Shown here: positions 44,830 to 55,959 of the stretch, in pieces
How positions within the stretch are numbered: the stretch's first letter is position 1
How the letters are laid out: every line of letters starts with the position of its first letter
Assembly (NCBI GenBank): GCA_949987705.1
Contig: OX465286.1
Location: 22,271,676-22,335,675 of the forward strand
DNA: 64,000 nucleotides
Direction: 5' to 3'
DNA from: Thereva unica
Lineage: Eukaryota > Arthropoda > Insecta > Diptera > Therevidae
The notes under the pieces: model-generated
Told to the model about the DNA's origin: nothing
Database searches by the model: none
What the model saw: the letters and a program-made list of their open reading frames with translations, nothing else
Translations under genes and position numbers: made by a program

Positions 44830-45776
44830 ATGTACGATAAATCGAAAAATTCGTCCGCGAAAGTGTTGCAAAAATCCACACCGTCACATAATCCTTCTCC
44901 CGTCATCACCAGAGGCTCTGCGCGGCCGTGTCCTGAAAAGGCTATGGGTGAAGGTGTTGATGAGCTTCTTGCTTCTCTCGAATCACGAATCTTTGAAAAA
45001 ATTGATGATATTTTCACCTCCATCAATAAAACTGATTCAAGAATTCAGGAATTTTGTGACTCAATAAAAAATTTAAATGATCGCCTTGATGCTATCGAGC
45101 TTCGCCTAACGGATGGGCTAAAGTCCATTTCGTTAGAAAACAATAATCAGCTGGAGGTCATCAACAACAGCATCGAGTCTCTGCATGCTAGAGTAACTGT
45201 GCTGGAACATCAAGTGCCAATAGATCACTCGGATCATCTGCAAATTATCAACTCGCAACTTGCTAATAATGCACTTCATCTCAACGACCTACAGCGTGTA
45301 AAAAGACTAAGCGACGTCATCATTCGGGGTATCCCCATGAAACCTGATGAGTCCCCAATGAAAATCATCACCAACATCGCATCTATGGTAAATCACCACC
45401 TCTCCATCTATGTTGACGCCTTTCGGCTGCGATCACGTTCGGGCAAACAGAATGGACCAATAATGCCAAATTTTCTGGACAGCGCGAAGCAAAGGCGTTC
45501 TTGCTCGCATTAAAGGTAAAGGAAAAATTAAAATTCCCACTGTGTGAGCTGGATGGCTTCACGGCAGACTCTCCAGTCTTCGTAAACGAAAGCCTTTCGC
45601 CTGCTAATAATTATCTGCTGCGGGAGGCTTTAAAACTTCGCAGGCTTGGGTTGTTATATTCTGTTTCGACCAGGGATGGCCTTGTTAGGATCAGACGGAA
45701 GAAAGACGATAATTTTGTCATTGTGCGTGATACGAAGCAACTACAATGTCCATCGATAGGAGCAGCGCAGTGCTAG
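44830..45776 (+). pseudogene. LINE-B ORF1 (RNA-binding, one frameshift)
   Basis: ATG 44830 begins MYDKSKNSSAKVLQKS. A coiled-coil region follows (IKNLNDRLDAIELRL, IESLHARVTVLEHQ), then RRM-like text (DVIIRGIPMKPDESPMKI, VDAFRLRSRSGKQNG). Near 45462 a one-base change shifts the frame; the other frame continues AKFSGQREAKAFLLALKVKE and VFVNESLSPANNYLLREAL to a stop at 45776. A homologous ORF1 piece is on the minus strand at 56.7-57.9 kb. Confidence 0.8.
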
Positions 45777-46063
45777 CGTCTGACGTTTTCGTGTCTTGTT
45801 TTTCGTTTTGTTCTTGTTTTCGTTTCTATTTTCTATGCCTTCTCTATTTATTTTTAATTTTTTGGCTTTTAATTTTTTAATATCGATTTAATTTTAATTT
45901 TTATTTTTATTTTTAATTTTTATTTTTATTGCAGTCAATTTTCTAGTTACACTGTTCGTTATGTATTCATGCTTTTACACGGTTAAATTTTCATCCATCG
46001 TTTTCTGTTGCCGACCTTCGTTTCTTGTCAATGTTCATTGTTTCGTGTTGTTAGTGATTTTAA
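45777..46063. other. LINE-B inter-ORF spacer
   Basis: About 290 bases, T-rich with TTTTTAATTTTTATTTT repeats. No gene. Confidence 0.5.
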
Positions 46064-47230
46064 ATGCCATCAAATTTTAGTTGCGAAGACAAGGTGAGAA
46101 CGCTAGTCAGGATTTTTAGCTCGAAATATTCAGGTTTCAATGCCTGTCTTTTAAACTCGCGAAGTATTCGACCGAAAATTGGAGAGTTGAATGAAATATT
46201 TATAAATTCTGGACTGCATGCTATTTTAATATCTGAAAGTTGGCTTAACCCCTATATTCCCTCCTCTATCGTATCCATTGACGGTTACAAATTATTCCGA
46301 AATGATCGACAAGGGCGCGTTGGCGGAGGAGTGGCAATGTATTTGCGTGAAAACTTAGTGACTAAAATTGTTGGATTTTCCAAGCAACCGGGAATCGAGT
46401 TTCTGTGTGTCGATATTTCTAATACTACTGATAATCTGCTTCTTGTGTGTGTATACTCTCCTCCGGGTCTGTTTAGCCCTGCTAACGCTAAAGAGCTTAT
46501 CGAAAGTCTCGAGCACCTATCCAGTCTGTATAAAAACATACTGGTTGGAGGTGACTTTAACGTTAATTTATTGAAAGAATATACCGTACAAAGCTCATTC
46601 CGGTACACCATGCGTACCCTTGGTCTAGAGGCGATTAATGTGCTGCCTACTTATTTTAATTGTAGGATACCCTCTTTGCTTGATGTGTTCCTTACAAACA
46701 ATACCAGCTCTATTCTTTTCCATAACCAAATCTCTGCACCTAGTTACCTGGATCATGATATCATCTTCGTGTGCCATAGCTTCAATGTTGACCCTCCATC
46801 GGTGAAAACAGTTATTTATCGTGATTACTCTAATATTGACCAGGAACGTCTTCTCCAAAGATGTTTTTGTCTACCCTGGTACAACATCTTCGGATTGCCA
46901 GAGGTTGACGACAAAATAACAGAGTTTAATAGAATATTCCTTGATCTCTACGATGAGTTTGTGCCTCTGAGAAGAAAATATTTATCAGCTAAGTCGAAAC
47001 CTTGGTTTACTACTGAGATTAAATCGCTTATTATTGAAAGAGAGTTTGTCTATCGTTGGTCCTTAAGAGTAAAAACTGCTTCAGCAAAGAGATCTTTTAA
47101 ACGTCTTCGGAATTTAATTGTTACAAAAATTAAAGAAGCCAAGCGTAATTATTATGCTAGAAAGCTTGATCCATCCCTATCCTTAAAAACTGTTTGGAAA
47201 AATCTACGCTCTGGGTGTCCACTCCAATAA
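46064..47230 (+). pseudogene. LINE-B ORF2 endonuclease part (frame broken at the end)
   Basis: ATG 46064. LLNSRSIRPKIGELNEI (asparagine motif), LISESWLN (catalytic glutamate), RVGGGVAMYLR, VCVYSPP, LVGGDFNVNLL and SYLDHDIIFV (the H of the last motif) give a full set of APE-type endonuclease motifs. The domain nicks target DNA. After TVWKNLRSG the frame ends at 47230, while the next frame continues NNDAVAHNLSPENLNHYF, so there is an indel near 47210. Confidence 0.85.
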
Positions 47231-47297
47231 TGATGCCGTTGCTCACAACCTCAGTCCTGAAAACCTCAACCATTACTTTATATCCAACCAAGCGATA

Positions 47298-48873
47298 GTG
47301 GAGGCTACTACCTCTTATACACCTTCATCAGATGGCTTTTGTTTTCGTTGCGTTGATTCTCTTGTAGTTATCTCTGCTTTAAATTCTATCAAATCTACAG
47401 CCACTGGTAGCGATAATATTTCACCACGATTTCTAAAAATGTTACTACCTTGCTTGCTTGATTTTAACCCACATATTCAACGCGTGCTTCACTACTTCGA
47501 AGTTTCCCACTTTGTGGAAGCATGCATTAATTACGCCCATACCTAAGTGCCCCTCTCCTGCTCTTCCATCGGATTTTCGGCCCATTAGTATTCTTCCCTT
47601 TCTAGCAAAGGTTTTTGAAAAACTGATAGCGACTCAAATCCTTGAGTTTTGTGAACAACTTCAATTTATAAGTGAATGGCAATCTGGTTTCCGCAAGCAT
47701 CACAGCTGTGAAACAGCACTTCTCAAAGTCACAAATGATATTCGCAATTCTCTTGATGATCGTCACATCTGTTGTCTGCTGCTACTTGATTTCTCTAAAG
47801 CCTTTGATAGCGTCAATCACTCTTTGCTCTTGCAAAAACTCTCCACTCAAGTCTCTTTTTCTTCAACTGCTCTTAAGCTTTTGCATAGCTTTTTAAAGAA
47901 CCGCTCGCAAAAAGTTAAACTCGGAGACTCTAGTTCCACCAGTTCGTTACTTAATACCTCGGGAGTTCCTCAAGGTTCTAGTCTTGGGCCACTTTTTTTT
48001 AGCGTTTTTATTAACGATCTTCCTCTAGTAATAAAGCATTCTAAGGTTCATATGTATGCAGATGATGTGCAGCTTTATTTCTCTGCGCCAAAAGATCAAA
48101 TCCATAATTGTGTGGAGCTGATTGCGGCAGACTTGCATAATATCTCAAGCTGGTCAACACTGAACTTACTGCAGCTAAATCCATCGAAGTCACATTGCAT
48201 TTTTTTCACTCACTCTCCAATTTCTCAATCCGACCTCCCAGTAATTTCCTTAAATGGGGTTCCTCTAGCTTGCGTTTTTAAAGTGAGGAATCTTGGAGTG
48301 GTCCTAAATAGTAGTATGACCTGCTGCGACCACGTTAATTTAATTGTTGGCAAAACATACGGGCTCCTTACAAAACTTAGATACCACTGCGGTTGGCTTA
48401 AAAGGGCTATCCGCTTGTATTTGGTGAAAGCCTTACTCTTACCTCTTTTGATGCAGGGCCTCTCCATTTTCCCCTCCCTAGATTCTTTGTGCGCTCATAA
48501 GCTCAAAGTAGCCTTTAACGATTGTGTACGCTTTATTTATAACTTACGCCGGTTCGACCACATTTCGCCTTATTCAAACACCGTGTTGGGCTGCTCCTTT
48601 AGGGATTATCGTGAGTTTAGGCTTTTGCGCCTACTTCATGATATATTGCACCAACGCAAACCCGCGTACCTTAATCAGTTTGTTCAGTCGTCACAATCAC
48701 TCAGAAACAACAATTTGATTATTCCGCGTTTCCGCACACTAGTTGGGCAGCGTTCTTTCTTTGTCTCCGCAGCTCTGTTATGGAACTCCCTCCCAGTGGG
48801 TTTACAACGTGTCGATTCAATGAACGTTTTCAAGAGGCGACTTTTCGATTTAATTACTAACAGGACAAATTAA
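47298..48873 (+). pseudogene. LINE-B ORF2 reverse transcriptase and C-terminal domain
   Basis: IKSTATGSDNISPRFLKMLL is in one frame, and after a shift near 47465 the rest is open to 48873: FPTLWKHALITPIPK, DFRPISILPFLAKVFEKL, SGFRKHHSCETALLKV, LLLLDFSKAFDSVNHSLLL, SGVPQGSSLGPLFFSVFIND and MYADDVQLYF (YADD near 48056). The C-terminal domain ends FVSAALLWNSLPVGLQ and FKRRLFDLI. The 471-codon frame after the second shift is intact, so decay is recent to moderate. Confidence 0.85.
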
Positions 48874-49176
48874 GGCATGAATATATAACTTTTTTTTTCT
48901 TTTTCTCTGCATTTACTGTTATATTTTAATTTGTTTTAGCTAATTTTCTAATTAATTATCTTTAATAGCTACTTTCTTTTTTTATCTATATATATTTTAT
49001 ATTTTTTTTTTCTCTAATTTATTTGTTAGTTTTGAATTTTTAATTAATTTTTTTTTTTTCTTAAATTGTGTCACCGTACTTTTATGTATCGTTTTTTTTA
49101 ATGAATTTACTGAAATAAGATCTGTATCTTTGTACATATTTTTGCAAATAAACAATAACAATAAACAATAACAATA
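48874..49176 (+). other. LINE-B 3' UTR and CAATAA-type tail
   Basis: T-rich UTR that closes with AAATAAACAATAACAATAAA and further ACAATA units up to 49176, where BEL/Pao coding text begins. Confidence 0.6.
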
Positions 49177-51345
49177 TCTCGGTTAAAATCTATGGAGCGC
49201 AGATTCAGTCAAAATATGAAACTAAGGGACGCCTACATAACATTCATGAGAGAATACGAAAGCCTCGAACACATGGAACTGATTACTAATGAAGAATTGG
49301 AGAGTAACATAAGGAACTGTTTTTATCTTCCGCACCATGCGGTCTTCAAAAACGACAAAATCAGATCTGTATTCGACGGTTCATCCAAATCGTCAACGGG
49401 ACTTTCACTAAATGATTTTTTAATGGTAGACCGAACCATTCAAAGAGATCTCACTATCATACTAATAAGGTTTCGAAAACATAAATATGCCATCTCTGCC
49501 GACATAGAGAAGATGTATAGGCAAATTAATTCGACAGGAACATCAAGATTTTCAGAATATTTTATGGCGGGAGAGCCCCGAGCAACAAATTAAACATTAT
49601 CAACTACGGACGGTTACTTACGGTACTTCAAGTGCTCCATTCCTCGCAACACGGTCATTATTTCAAAAAGGTGAAGAAATCAAGTCTTCACATCCTCATA
49701 CAGCAAAGGCAATTCAATCTGATTTTTATGTGGATGATTTGTTTACAGGCGCAAATCCTTAGAAGAAGCACAAGAATTGCGGCATTCACTCATTCTCATT
49801 CATAATCTTAAGCAGCACGGATTTCATCTTGCGAAGTGGCGCTAAAATTCAAACAAGCTGAGATCATCTCCAAACGAGAACGCTCATCACAACATCTCAT
49901 TTTCGCTTTCAGAAAACATGTCCAAGATTCTCGGCGTAAAGTGGAATTCAATATCAGATTGTTTTAATTTCGAAGTTGCTCCCCTAAAGTGCGCCCAAGT
50001 ACAAAACGGCAAATACTTTCAGAATCCTCAAGAATATTCGATCCCCTCGGCTGGGTTTCACCTATCACGGTTTCGGTTAAAATTCTACTTCAACGTTTAT
50101 GGCTTCAAAAATTCAACTGGGATGATCCACTTCCTACGGAAATTATATCCAAATGGCTCACTCTACGTGCAGATCTACTGGTGATAGAGGAACTTCGGAT
50201 TCCAAGACTACCCTTTCATTCATCAAATTCGGTACAACTTCACGGATTTTCGGACGCATCTGAAGCAGCATACTCAGCAGTGCTTTATTGTCGCAGTACC
50301 ATGGAAAACGAAGATGTCAAGGTCCATATTATCGCTTCCAAAACGAAAGTAGCCCCACTTAAGCAGCTGTCACTTCCACGCCTCGAGCTCTCTGGAGCTA
50401 TGTTACTAATTCGTCTTTTGAAGTCTGTCCTTACGGCTCTTGATTTGAACTCACCACAGGTATTTGCCTGGACAGACTCCACTATTGTCCTTCATTGGCT
50501 CTCAGACGTTCCCAGACGCTGGAAAAGCTTTAACGGCAATCGGACTTCTGAAATCCTGGATACTGTCCCAAGATTCATGGAGACATCTTCGATCCCACGA
50601 CAATCCGGCTGACCTTGCATCTCGTGGAATCTCTCCACCAGACTTAACACAATCAGACTTGTGGTGGACGGGCCCTAATTGGCTTCAGCGACCTCCAAGT
50701 AACTGGCCAGCGGAAGCCAAAGAGCATCTTTTAGACTTGGTCAATTTAGAACAACGACGAGTCATCATATGAACATCCTTGCAACTTATGCAAGAGAAGC
50801 TCCTCCTACTCCAGAATTGTACGCACCATTGCTTATTGCATTCGATTCATAGACGTTACCAAAAAGGAGAGAACCACTCGATCGTCATTACACTACAACA
50901 GAACTTCGTCAGGCAACAACACGATGTATCAAACTGACGCAACAAGCATCAAGGGAAATCTCCAAATTAACAACAAATAAACCCTTGCCGGTCAGCAGCG
51001 CAATTATCAAGCTATATCATTTCCTTGACACGGACGGCTTACTTCGGGTAGGAGGCAGGTTGGAGCACTCAAGCCTCAATTTCAATGCTAAACATCCGAT
51101 AATCCTACCGAAAGATCACATTTTAACTCGCCTACTAATCAGAGAGATGCATCATCAATATCTCCATCCACTTCATTACTACTCTCCATTTTACGTCAAC
51201 GGAATTGGATACTAGGAGCAAGAAATCTAGTACGTTCCATTAATCATACATGCATCTCGTGCTTCCGACACAAGCGAAATCTGAACCATCAACTAATGGG
51301 TTCGTTGCCATCTCCACGAGTTAACGCTTCAGGTGTTTATAAGAG
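49177..51345 (+). pseudogene. Decayed BEL/Pao pol fragment (RT to integrase start)
   Basis: Frame by frame: MERRFSQNMKLRDAYITF, FYLPHHAVFKNDKIRSVFDG and AISADIEKMYRQI (RT, to 49593); TVTYGTSS-like text and FYVDDLFTG near 49720-49750 (catalytic YVDD); ILSESSRIFDPLGWVSPI, LHGFSDASEAAYSAVLYC and [18 protein letters not shown] (RNase H, with FSDAS); VFAWTDSTIVLHWL; then LRVGGRLEHSSLNFNAKHP and integrase zinc-region text to about 51345. Several indels separate the blocks. Gag, protease and the integrase core are missing. Confidence 0.8.
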
Positions 51346-51737
51346 AGCTTGACGCAATTTGTCCAAATTGCCATTGATCGACGGTTAAGAATATTTCTTA
51401 ACGGCGGGAGGATGGATATGATTACTAACGCACTTTCTACATACAAAATACTTTTTAATGGTAATCTTGATTTAAGACTACTGTATTTCCATTATCCAAC
51501 TTTCAAAAGTAGTCTTGCTTCAAGACTACTATATGTTGCACTATTTTAATTAAATAACCGCTGGTTTAGCGCTAGATTTTGCTGTTGTTATCACTCTTGA
51601 AAATACTCTCTATGAATCCAGTCGGAATTTGTTACAGTGGAAATAAATTAAAGTTAATTTGTTAAAGTTAGTGTTTCACTTAGTAAAATAAATTAGATTA
51701 AAATCAAAGGTGGACAAGGATAATCTCCACCACTTGG
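51346..51737 (+). mobile_element. LINE 3' end (family C), second copy
   Basis: Coding text MITNALSTYKILFNGNLDLR and SSLASRLLYVALF to 51549, then a 3' UTR that ends ATAATCTCCACCA at about 51736. Nearly identical to 27104-27402, with a small extra insert here (CCAGTCGG near 51620). Confidence 0.65.
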
Positions 51738-51907
51738 TTATGGCAAGAATTCTTATGCCGTATGTATTAGATACAGAAGGTGGTATTCTCGCTGGCGAGT
51801 GAGTTGATTACGATGGACACAGTGGAATGAAATTGTGAATACCTTCAAACGTATCGTGGAAAAAAATATCACTTCACACGACACGTTGTGACAATTAGAA
51901 TACCACA
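51738..51907. other. no recognisable feature
   Basis: Short spacer between two LINE fragments. Confidence 0.4.
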
Positions 51908-52516
51908 GGTTTCGACTCAGGGGCCAGTTCACGCAATTCGACGTCGACTGAAAACGACATTGAGGGCGTTCAAAAACCTTACTATGGTTAACTATGGAGC
52001 ACTTGTGTTGGTCAAAAACTACGTGGTTAATTACATAATAACCACTAGCATAACTTTTTGACGTTCAAAAACTTCCATGGTTAGCCATAAGTAAGTTAAA
52101 AAACGCGCTCCGTGTCGTTTTCAGTCGACGTCGAATTGCGTGAACTGGCCCCAGGTTTTGTAAGTCGCCGTGCGTCGTTTAGAGAGAGCAGATACAATTT
52201 GAGAGGACCACCGCTCTTACACATCAACTTCTCTAACACCAATTATGGCCGATTTGAGCCTGTAATTCGCATGTTCATTAATGTCAATAGCGTGAGCACT
52301 AGCAAAGATCTCCTTAAAAGGAGTCTCTTTAATCTTTCATGACTGTTTATGTGGTTCGCAAGTAATTTTTATTGGTGTTTTTCCTTTTTAATTTTTTATT
52401 TGGTACTTAATTTTTTATTTCTATGTTTGCATGCCTCAGCCGAGCCCACGTGTTAGTGGTAAATGTTTCTCAGCCCAGCTGAGAAGTGCACCTTCTGCAT
52501 AAGAAGGGAAACTCTA
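51908..52516 (+). mobile_element. LINE-1 family 3' end, interrupted by a MITE
   Basis: Text GFDS before the MITE and GFVSRRASFRESRYNLRGPP after it matches GKVDSGFLGRRASFRESRYN of LINE-1 at 16.75-16.8 kb. The 3' UTR is shared too and ends ACTCTA at 52516, where a Helitron begins. The copy is 5'-truncated. Confidence 0.8.
51918..52152. mobile_element. Short TIR element (MITE), possibly Harbinger-like
   Basis: GGGCCAGTTCACGCAATTCG starts the left inverted repeat, continuing through ACGTCGACTGAAAACGACA. The exact complement closes the right side at about 52151. CAG on both sides fits a 3-bp duplication. The element is about 231 bp with no gene. Removing it restores LINE-1 coding text. Confidence 0.7.
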
Positions 52517-52959
52517 TCCTATATATTAATAGGCAAACAAAAAGTTTGTACGCGCTAAGGCTTTTTTGTTCGTGGACCGATTTCGTTTAAATTTTCAGAA
52601 AATGTTCTTTTTAAACTCTTTTCTTTACTTTCACTTCGGAGCATCAAATCTTGTAACGTTAATTTAACCGCCTTTTACTCAATGCAAATGGATGAAACTT
52701 TGCAGGCATACATATTCCCGATGACAATACACGAATATGACATTTTGTTACATTTTTTGTTGTTGATTTTGTTGTTGAGTAACAAAAAACGATTTTTAAT
52801 AAAAAATGCTTGGAATTATTCGTTCTACTCAATGTAGAGTCTTAAAATTCACTTCCCTTCAATAAAAATTGGTAAAAATTAACAGACATCTGTATTTCCG
52901 ACGAAAACACACGAAAATGATAGTTCCAAATTAAAAATGGCGGCCAAAAAAATATGATG

Positions 52960-53300
52960 GATTACATTTTTCTTTACAAGCCACTCGTTCGATATGGGTA
53001 TCAAATGAAAGGTTATAACAAGTTGAATACAATTAGCGTCATCCTAAATTCAAAAAGGCGGTAGAAAAATGGCGGCATAAAAGTGGCGGCCAACACAAAA
53101 CAGAGGATCAATTTTTCTTTACAACGCGCTCGGCATGGGTATCAAATGGAAGGGAGTGACAATTAGAATACTGTTGTCTGTGTCCCGTCATTTCAATTCA
53201 AAATGGCGGCCAACACAAAATGGCGGTTTACCCTTTTATTTACTTCGCTCTCGGTATGGATATCAAATGAAAGTGTATTAAAGTGAGTAAGAAAGTAAAC
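52960..53300. repeat. Diverged tandem repeats inside the Helitron
   Basis: Three units of about 110-140 bp each carry a CGCTCGGTATGGGTATCAAA-like phrase (near 52985, 53130 and 53255), followed by text with AATGGCGGCCAACACAAAA. Confidence 0.65.
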
Positions 53301-53694
53301 TGTATGACGTCGTTTTAAATCAAATATGGCGTTCACTAAAAAATGGCGGAAGACATAACATAGCTACCAATAGCAAATAAAAATATGATTTAAAAAGATG
53401 CAAAAAAATATGTTTCCAGTTTTTAGTTTTTATTGCTCCAGCCAGTATACGCGAGCACACTACCTTTCAAAATGTAAAAAAAACACGTAGAGCGCTATTA
53501 GATTTTTGAGGGGTCATCAAATTGTGCATTTTTGGGCTGCACTTGAGAACTGTTGTAAAGAAACAAATACAAAACATGTAAAGAAGTTTCCTTATTTAAC
53601 ATGATAATCTAATTAAAAGTTTGGAAATTGTAATGTATTAATTAACGCTATTCGTTACTAAAAAGTAAAAAATAAAAAAAAGAAAAAAAATTTT

Positions 53695-54146
53695 TTAAGA
53701 AACTCTTTTCTTTACCTTAATATATTGATCAGTTGTGAACACAAAATTAATATAAATACTAAAAAAAATCGACTAAAAGGTAAAAAATAAGAAGATTTTA
53801 AACAATATAAACTTTTAAATCAAAATGGAAAAAATCTCACACATTCCTTAAAGAAAAGCGTGGGGCGCCCATACCAACCTGAACTTAAAAAAACGTGACT
53901 GCCGTGAGTACATTTTAACATTTCAGACAGCTACGAATTTTCACTAATTGAGCATTTTGTTTCATAAAAACGCACCCCACGCTTTTCTTTAAGGAATGTG
54001 TGAGATTTTTTCCATTTTGATTTAAAAGTTTATATTGTTTAAAATCTTCTTATTTTTTACCTTTTAGTCGATTTTTTTTAGTATTTATATTAATTTTGTG
54101 TTCACAACTGATCAATATATTAAGGTAAAGAAAAGAGTTTCTTAAA
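53695..54146. repeat. Long hairpin: about 175-bp inverted arms, about 105-bp loop
   Basis: The left arm (about 53698-53872) runs from AAGAAACTCTTTTCTTTACC to AAGAAAAGCGTGGGGCG. The right arm (about 53970-54146) is its complement, from CGCACCCCACGCTTTTCTTT to GGTAAAGAAAAGAGTTTCTT. By eye the arms are almost perfect. No coding text. Confidence 0.85.
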
Positions 54147-54974
54147 AATGTTTTTTTCTTTTTTTTATTTATGGCATAGTTTTGTAATAAGGAATTTCAA
54201 CGAAATCGATTCACGAATAAAAAAGTTATAGCGATTTTAATTTTTCGGATTTTAAAAAGCCGTTGGAAAATTTGAATTTTTTGTGAGCATCAACGTAGAG
54301 CTGAGTAGCCTACGATTGACACAAGCTTTGTTCGTTTACTTTGGGCTGATAAAGTTTTCTGGTAAAAACTTTATGAGAGTGGGGGTAAAATTTGCTAAAG
54401 GTAAGCGAACGGGTTTTGGGTGGAAACTTTATATGACATAATATATTTCCCAAATAAATGTTTACGGAGTTTTAATTATAAAAATGGTAGATAATAAAGT
54501 TTTGAGTGTTCTATTGTTCTTGGAGAACATTCAATTTGGATGCTTGCTGCCTGCTCCATGTTTTTAACGCAAATATTAAAAAAATTAAGACGCTTGTCAA
54601 TGAAGCACGCTTGTCATTTCTGAAATGTCACGAATAGAATTTGACAGAACATTTTAACCACAGAAAATTTTGTGGGTAGAAAACTTAAAAAAATTTATGC
54701 CTGGGGAAGCGAAATTTCCCCTGTCCAGAAAGTAAACGAACGGGTTTTGGTATAAAGTTATATAAAACTTTATAAAACTTTAAGTAAACGAATAAAGCTA
54801 CAAATGCCGTTTCAGTGAAGCGAATGAGAAACAGAGAAAAACAAGCGTTTGTGTGGATTTTTGGCGGCATAACTGACATAAAAAAACCCGGTCACTTTGT
54901 GCGTGCATTATTTATACTCTTTTGTGTATAGTATTATTGAGTTGTATTGTGTAAGGCGCTGCCGTTCGTTTTTT

Positions 54975-55475
54975 GGCGAATGCCTTTAGAAATTTTAATT
55001 GATTCATTTAAGTGTGTTTTGAATGTTATTCTGCGTAATTTTTATTCGTTTTCGTATGGTTCTCGGAATCTGAGTTGTATTTTTGTCATTCCAAACAGTT
55101 AACTGCGAATTTTGAGTGCAATTTATCGGTGAGTACTTACGTTTTTTTCCGCGTTTTCTTTTCGAAATGCCAAGACAACGATGGGGACGCTCGAATGTCG
55201 ATTTTAGTTCGCTTCGCGAAAATACTAGAAGTCGCGTTAGAAATTTACGTAGTGCTAATGAAATGAATGTTGCAAATAATGAATTGAATAGTGGTGTGAA
55301 TGAAATGAATGTTGATGCATTTTATAATGAAATGTTTGTTGATGGTGTTGCACCTTTAGAAATTTTGACTGATTCTTTTAAATGTGCTTTGAATGTTATT
55401 CCGGTTAATTTTGATTCGTTTTCGTGTGGTTCTTTTAATATGAGTTGTCATTTTTGTCGTGCCAAACATTTTCTG
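54975..55475. repeat. Direct duplication of about 115 bp
   Basis: CCTTTAGAAATTTTAATTGA to about 55095 is repeated, diverged, at about 55342-55460 (CCTTTAGAAATTTTGACTGA). The second copy is inside the Rep-helicase frame; the first is in the leader. Confidence 0.7.
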
Positions 55476-55655
55476 ACTGAAGTAACTTTACGTAATACTG
55501 AGGCATTTTCTTTGTGTTGTCATAAAGGCAAAGTTAATCTACCTCCACTTTCTCAAAATTACTTTTTCAATAATTTTTTTGAAGGTTTAACTTCAAATGA
55601 AAGTGGTATTAAAAATCGTTCTAACAATTTTTTTTGCAAATATTCGTTCGTATAA
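55167..55655 (+). pseudogene. Helitron Rep-helicase N-terminal remnant
   Basis: ATG 55167 starts MPRQRWGRSNVDF. MSCHFCRAKHF, then FSLCCHKGKVNLPPL, is the zinc-finger region found at the N-terminus of Helitron Rep-helicases. After small frameshifts near 55620-55655 the neighbouring frames read ANIRSY and NAAFAM, matching the NIRxYNxxxAF motif that follows in the family. Text ends near 55725 with NGIYNF. The Rep tyrosines and helicase are absent. The intact enzyme would mobilise DNA by rolling-circle-like transfer. Confidence 0.75.
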
Positions 55656-55959
55656 ATGCTGCCTTTGCAATGATTAGCTCTGAGTGTAATTTGTCAAATG
55701 ACACTGTAAATGGCATTTATAATTTTACCACATAGCCAAGCAAGACGTCATGGATGCGATTAAGAAAATCCTGGGAAATTTTAGATGCTCTGGAGCGACA
55801 ATGGAAATGTTTAATAGTAATTAAAAATTCGCCATTGCGAATAATTTTTTTTTTTTTTTAAATAAAAATATTTAAATTGAATTTAAATTCGAACAAATCG
55901 TGAATTTTATATATTTATTGTTTTTGTGACCGAATTTCGGTAACGGGCATCCCAACTAG

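Larger units (their letters stand above)
37540..49176 (+). mobile_element. LINE-B: Jockey/CR1-type LINE carrying BEL-2 in its leader
   Basis: LINE-B has ORF1 (44830-45776), ORF2 endonuclease (46064-47230) and RT (47298-48873), then a 3' UTR and a tail of AACAAT/AATAAACAATAA repeats ending at about 49176. BEL-2 occupies 37666-44791. Removing it joins TCTGCAGTTTACGTA to ATTAATACTTTG just upstream of ORF1, so about 120 bases of LINE-B leader probably lie at 37540-37665. The left end is inferred. At least one frameshift in ORF1 and two in ORF2 make it inactive. Confidence 0.7.
52517..55959 (+). mobile_element. Helitron, internally decayed
   Basis: The left end TCCTATATATTAATAGGCAA has the TC start and AT-rich opening common in insect Helitrons. 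The right end has the hairpin ACCGAATTTCGGT (55929-55941), 14 bases, then CTAG at 55956-55959 followed by T. The insertion is between A and T: LINE-1 tail ACTCTA on the left, TTATTATTATT on the right. Inside are a Rep-helicase N-terminal remnant near the right end and two repeat-rich regions. The helicase is missing, so the copy is non-autonomous. Confidence 0.65.

Noticed and set aside
34170..51345. Gag fragment at 34.2 kb and pol fragment at 49.2 kb as two ends of one BEL/Pao element
   Set aside because: Same strand and superfamily, but the left border of LINE-B is not pol text, protease and half of gag are missing, and nothing joins them. Kept only as a possibility.
52960..53300. CRISPR-like array
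   Set aside because: Units are diverged, about 120 bases apart, without constant short repeats and spacers, and the DNA is eukaryotic.
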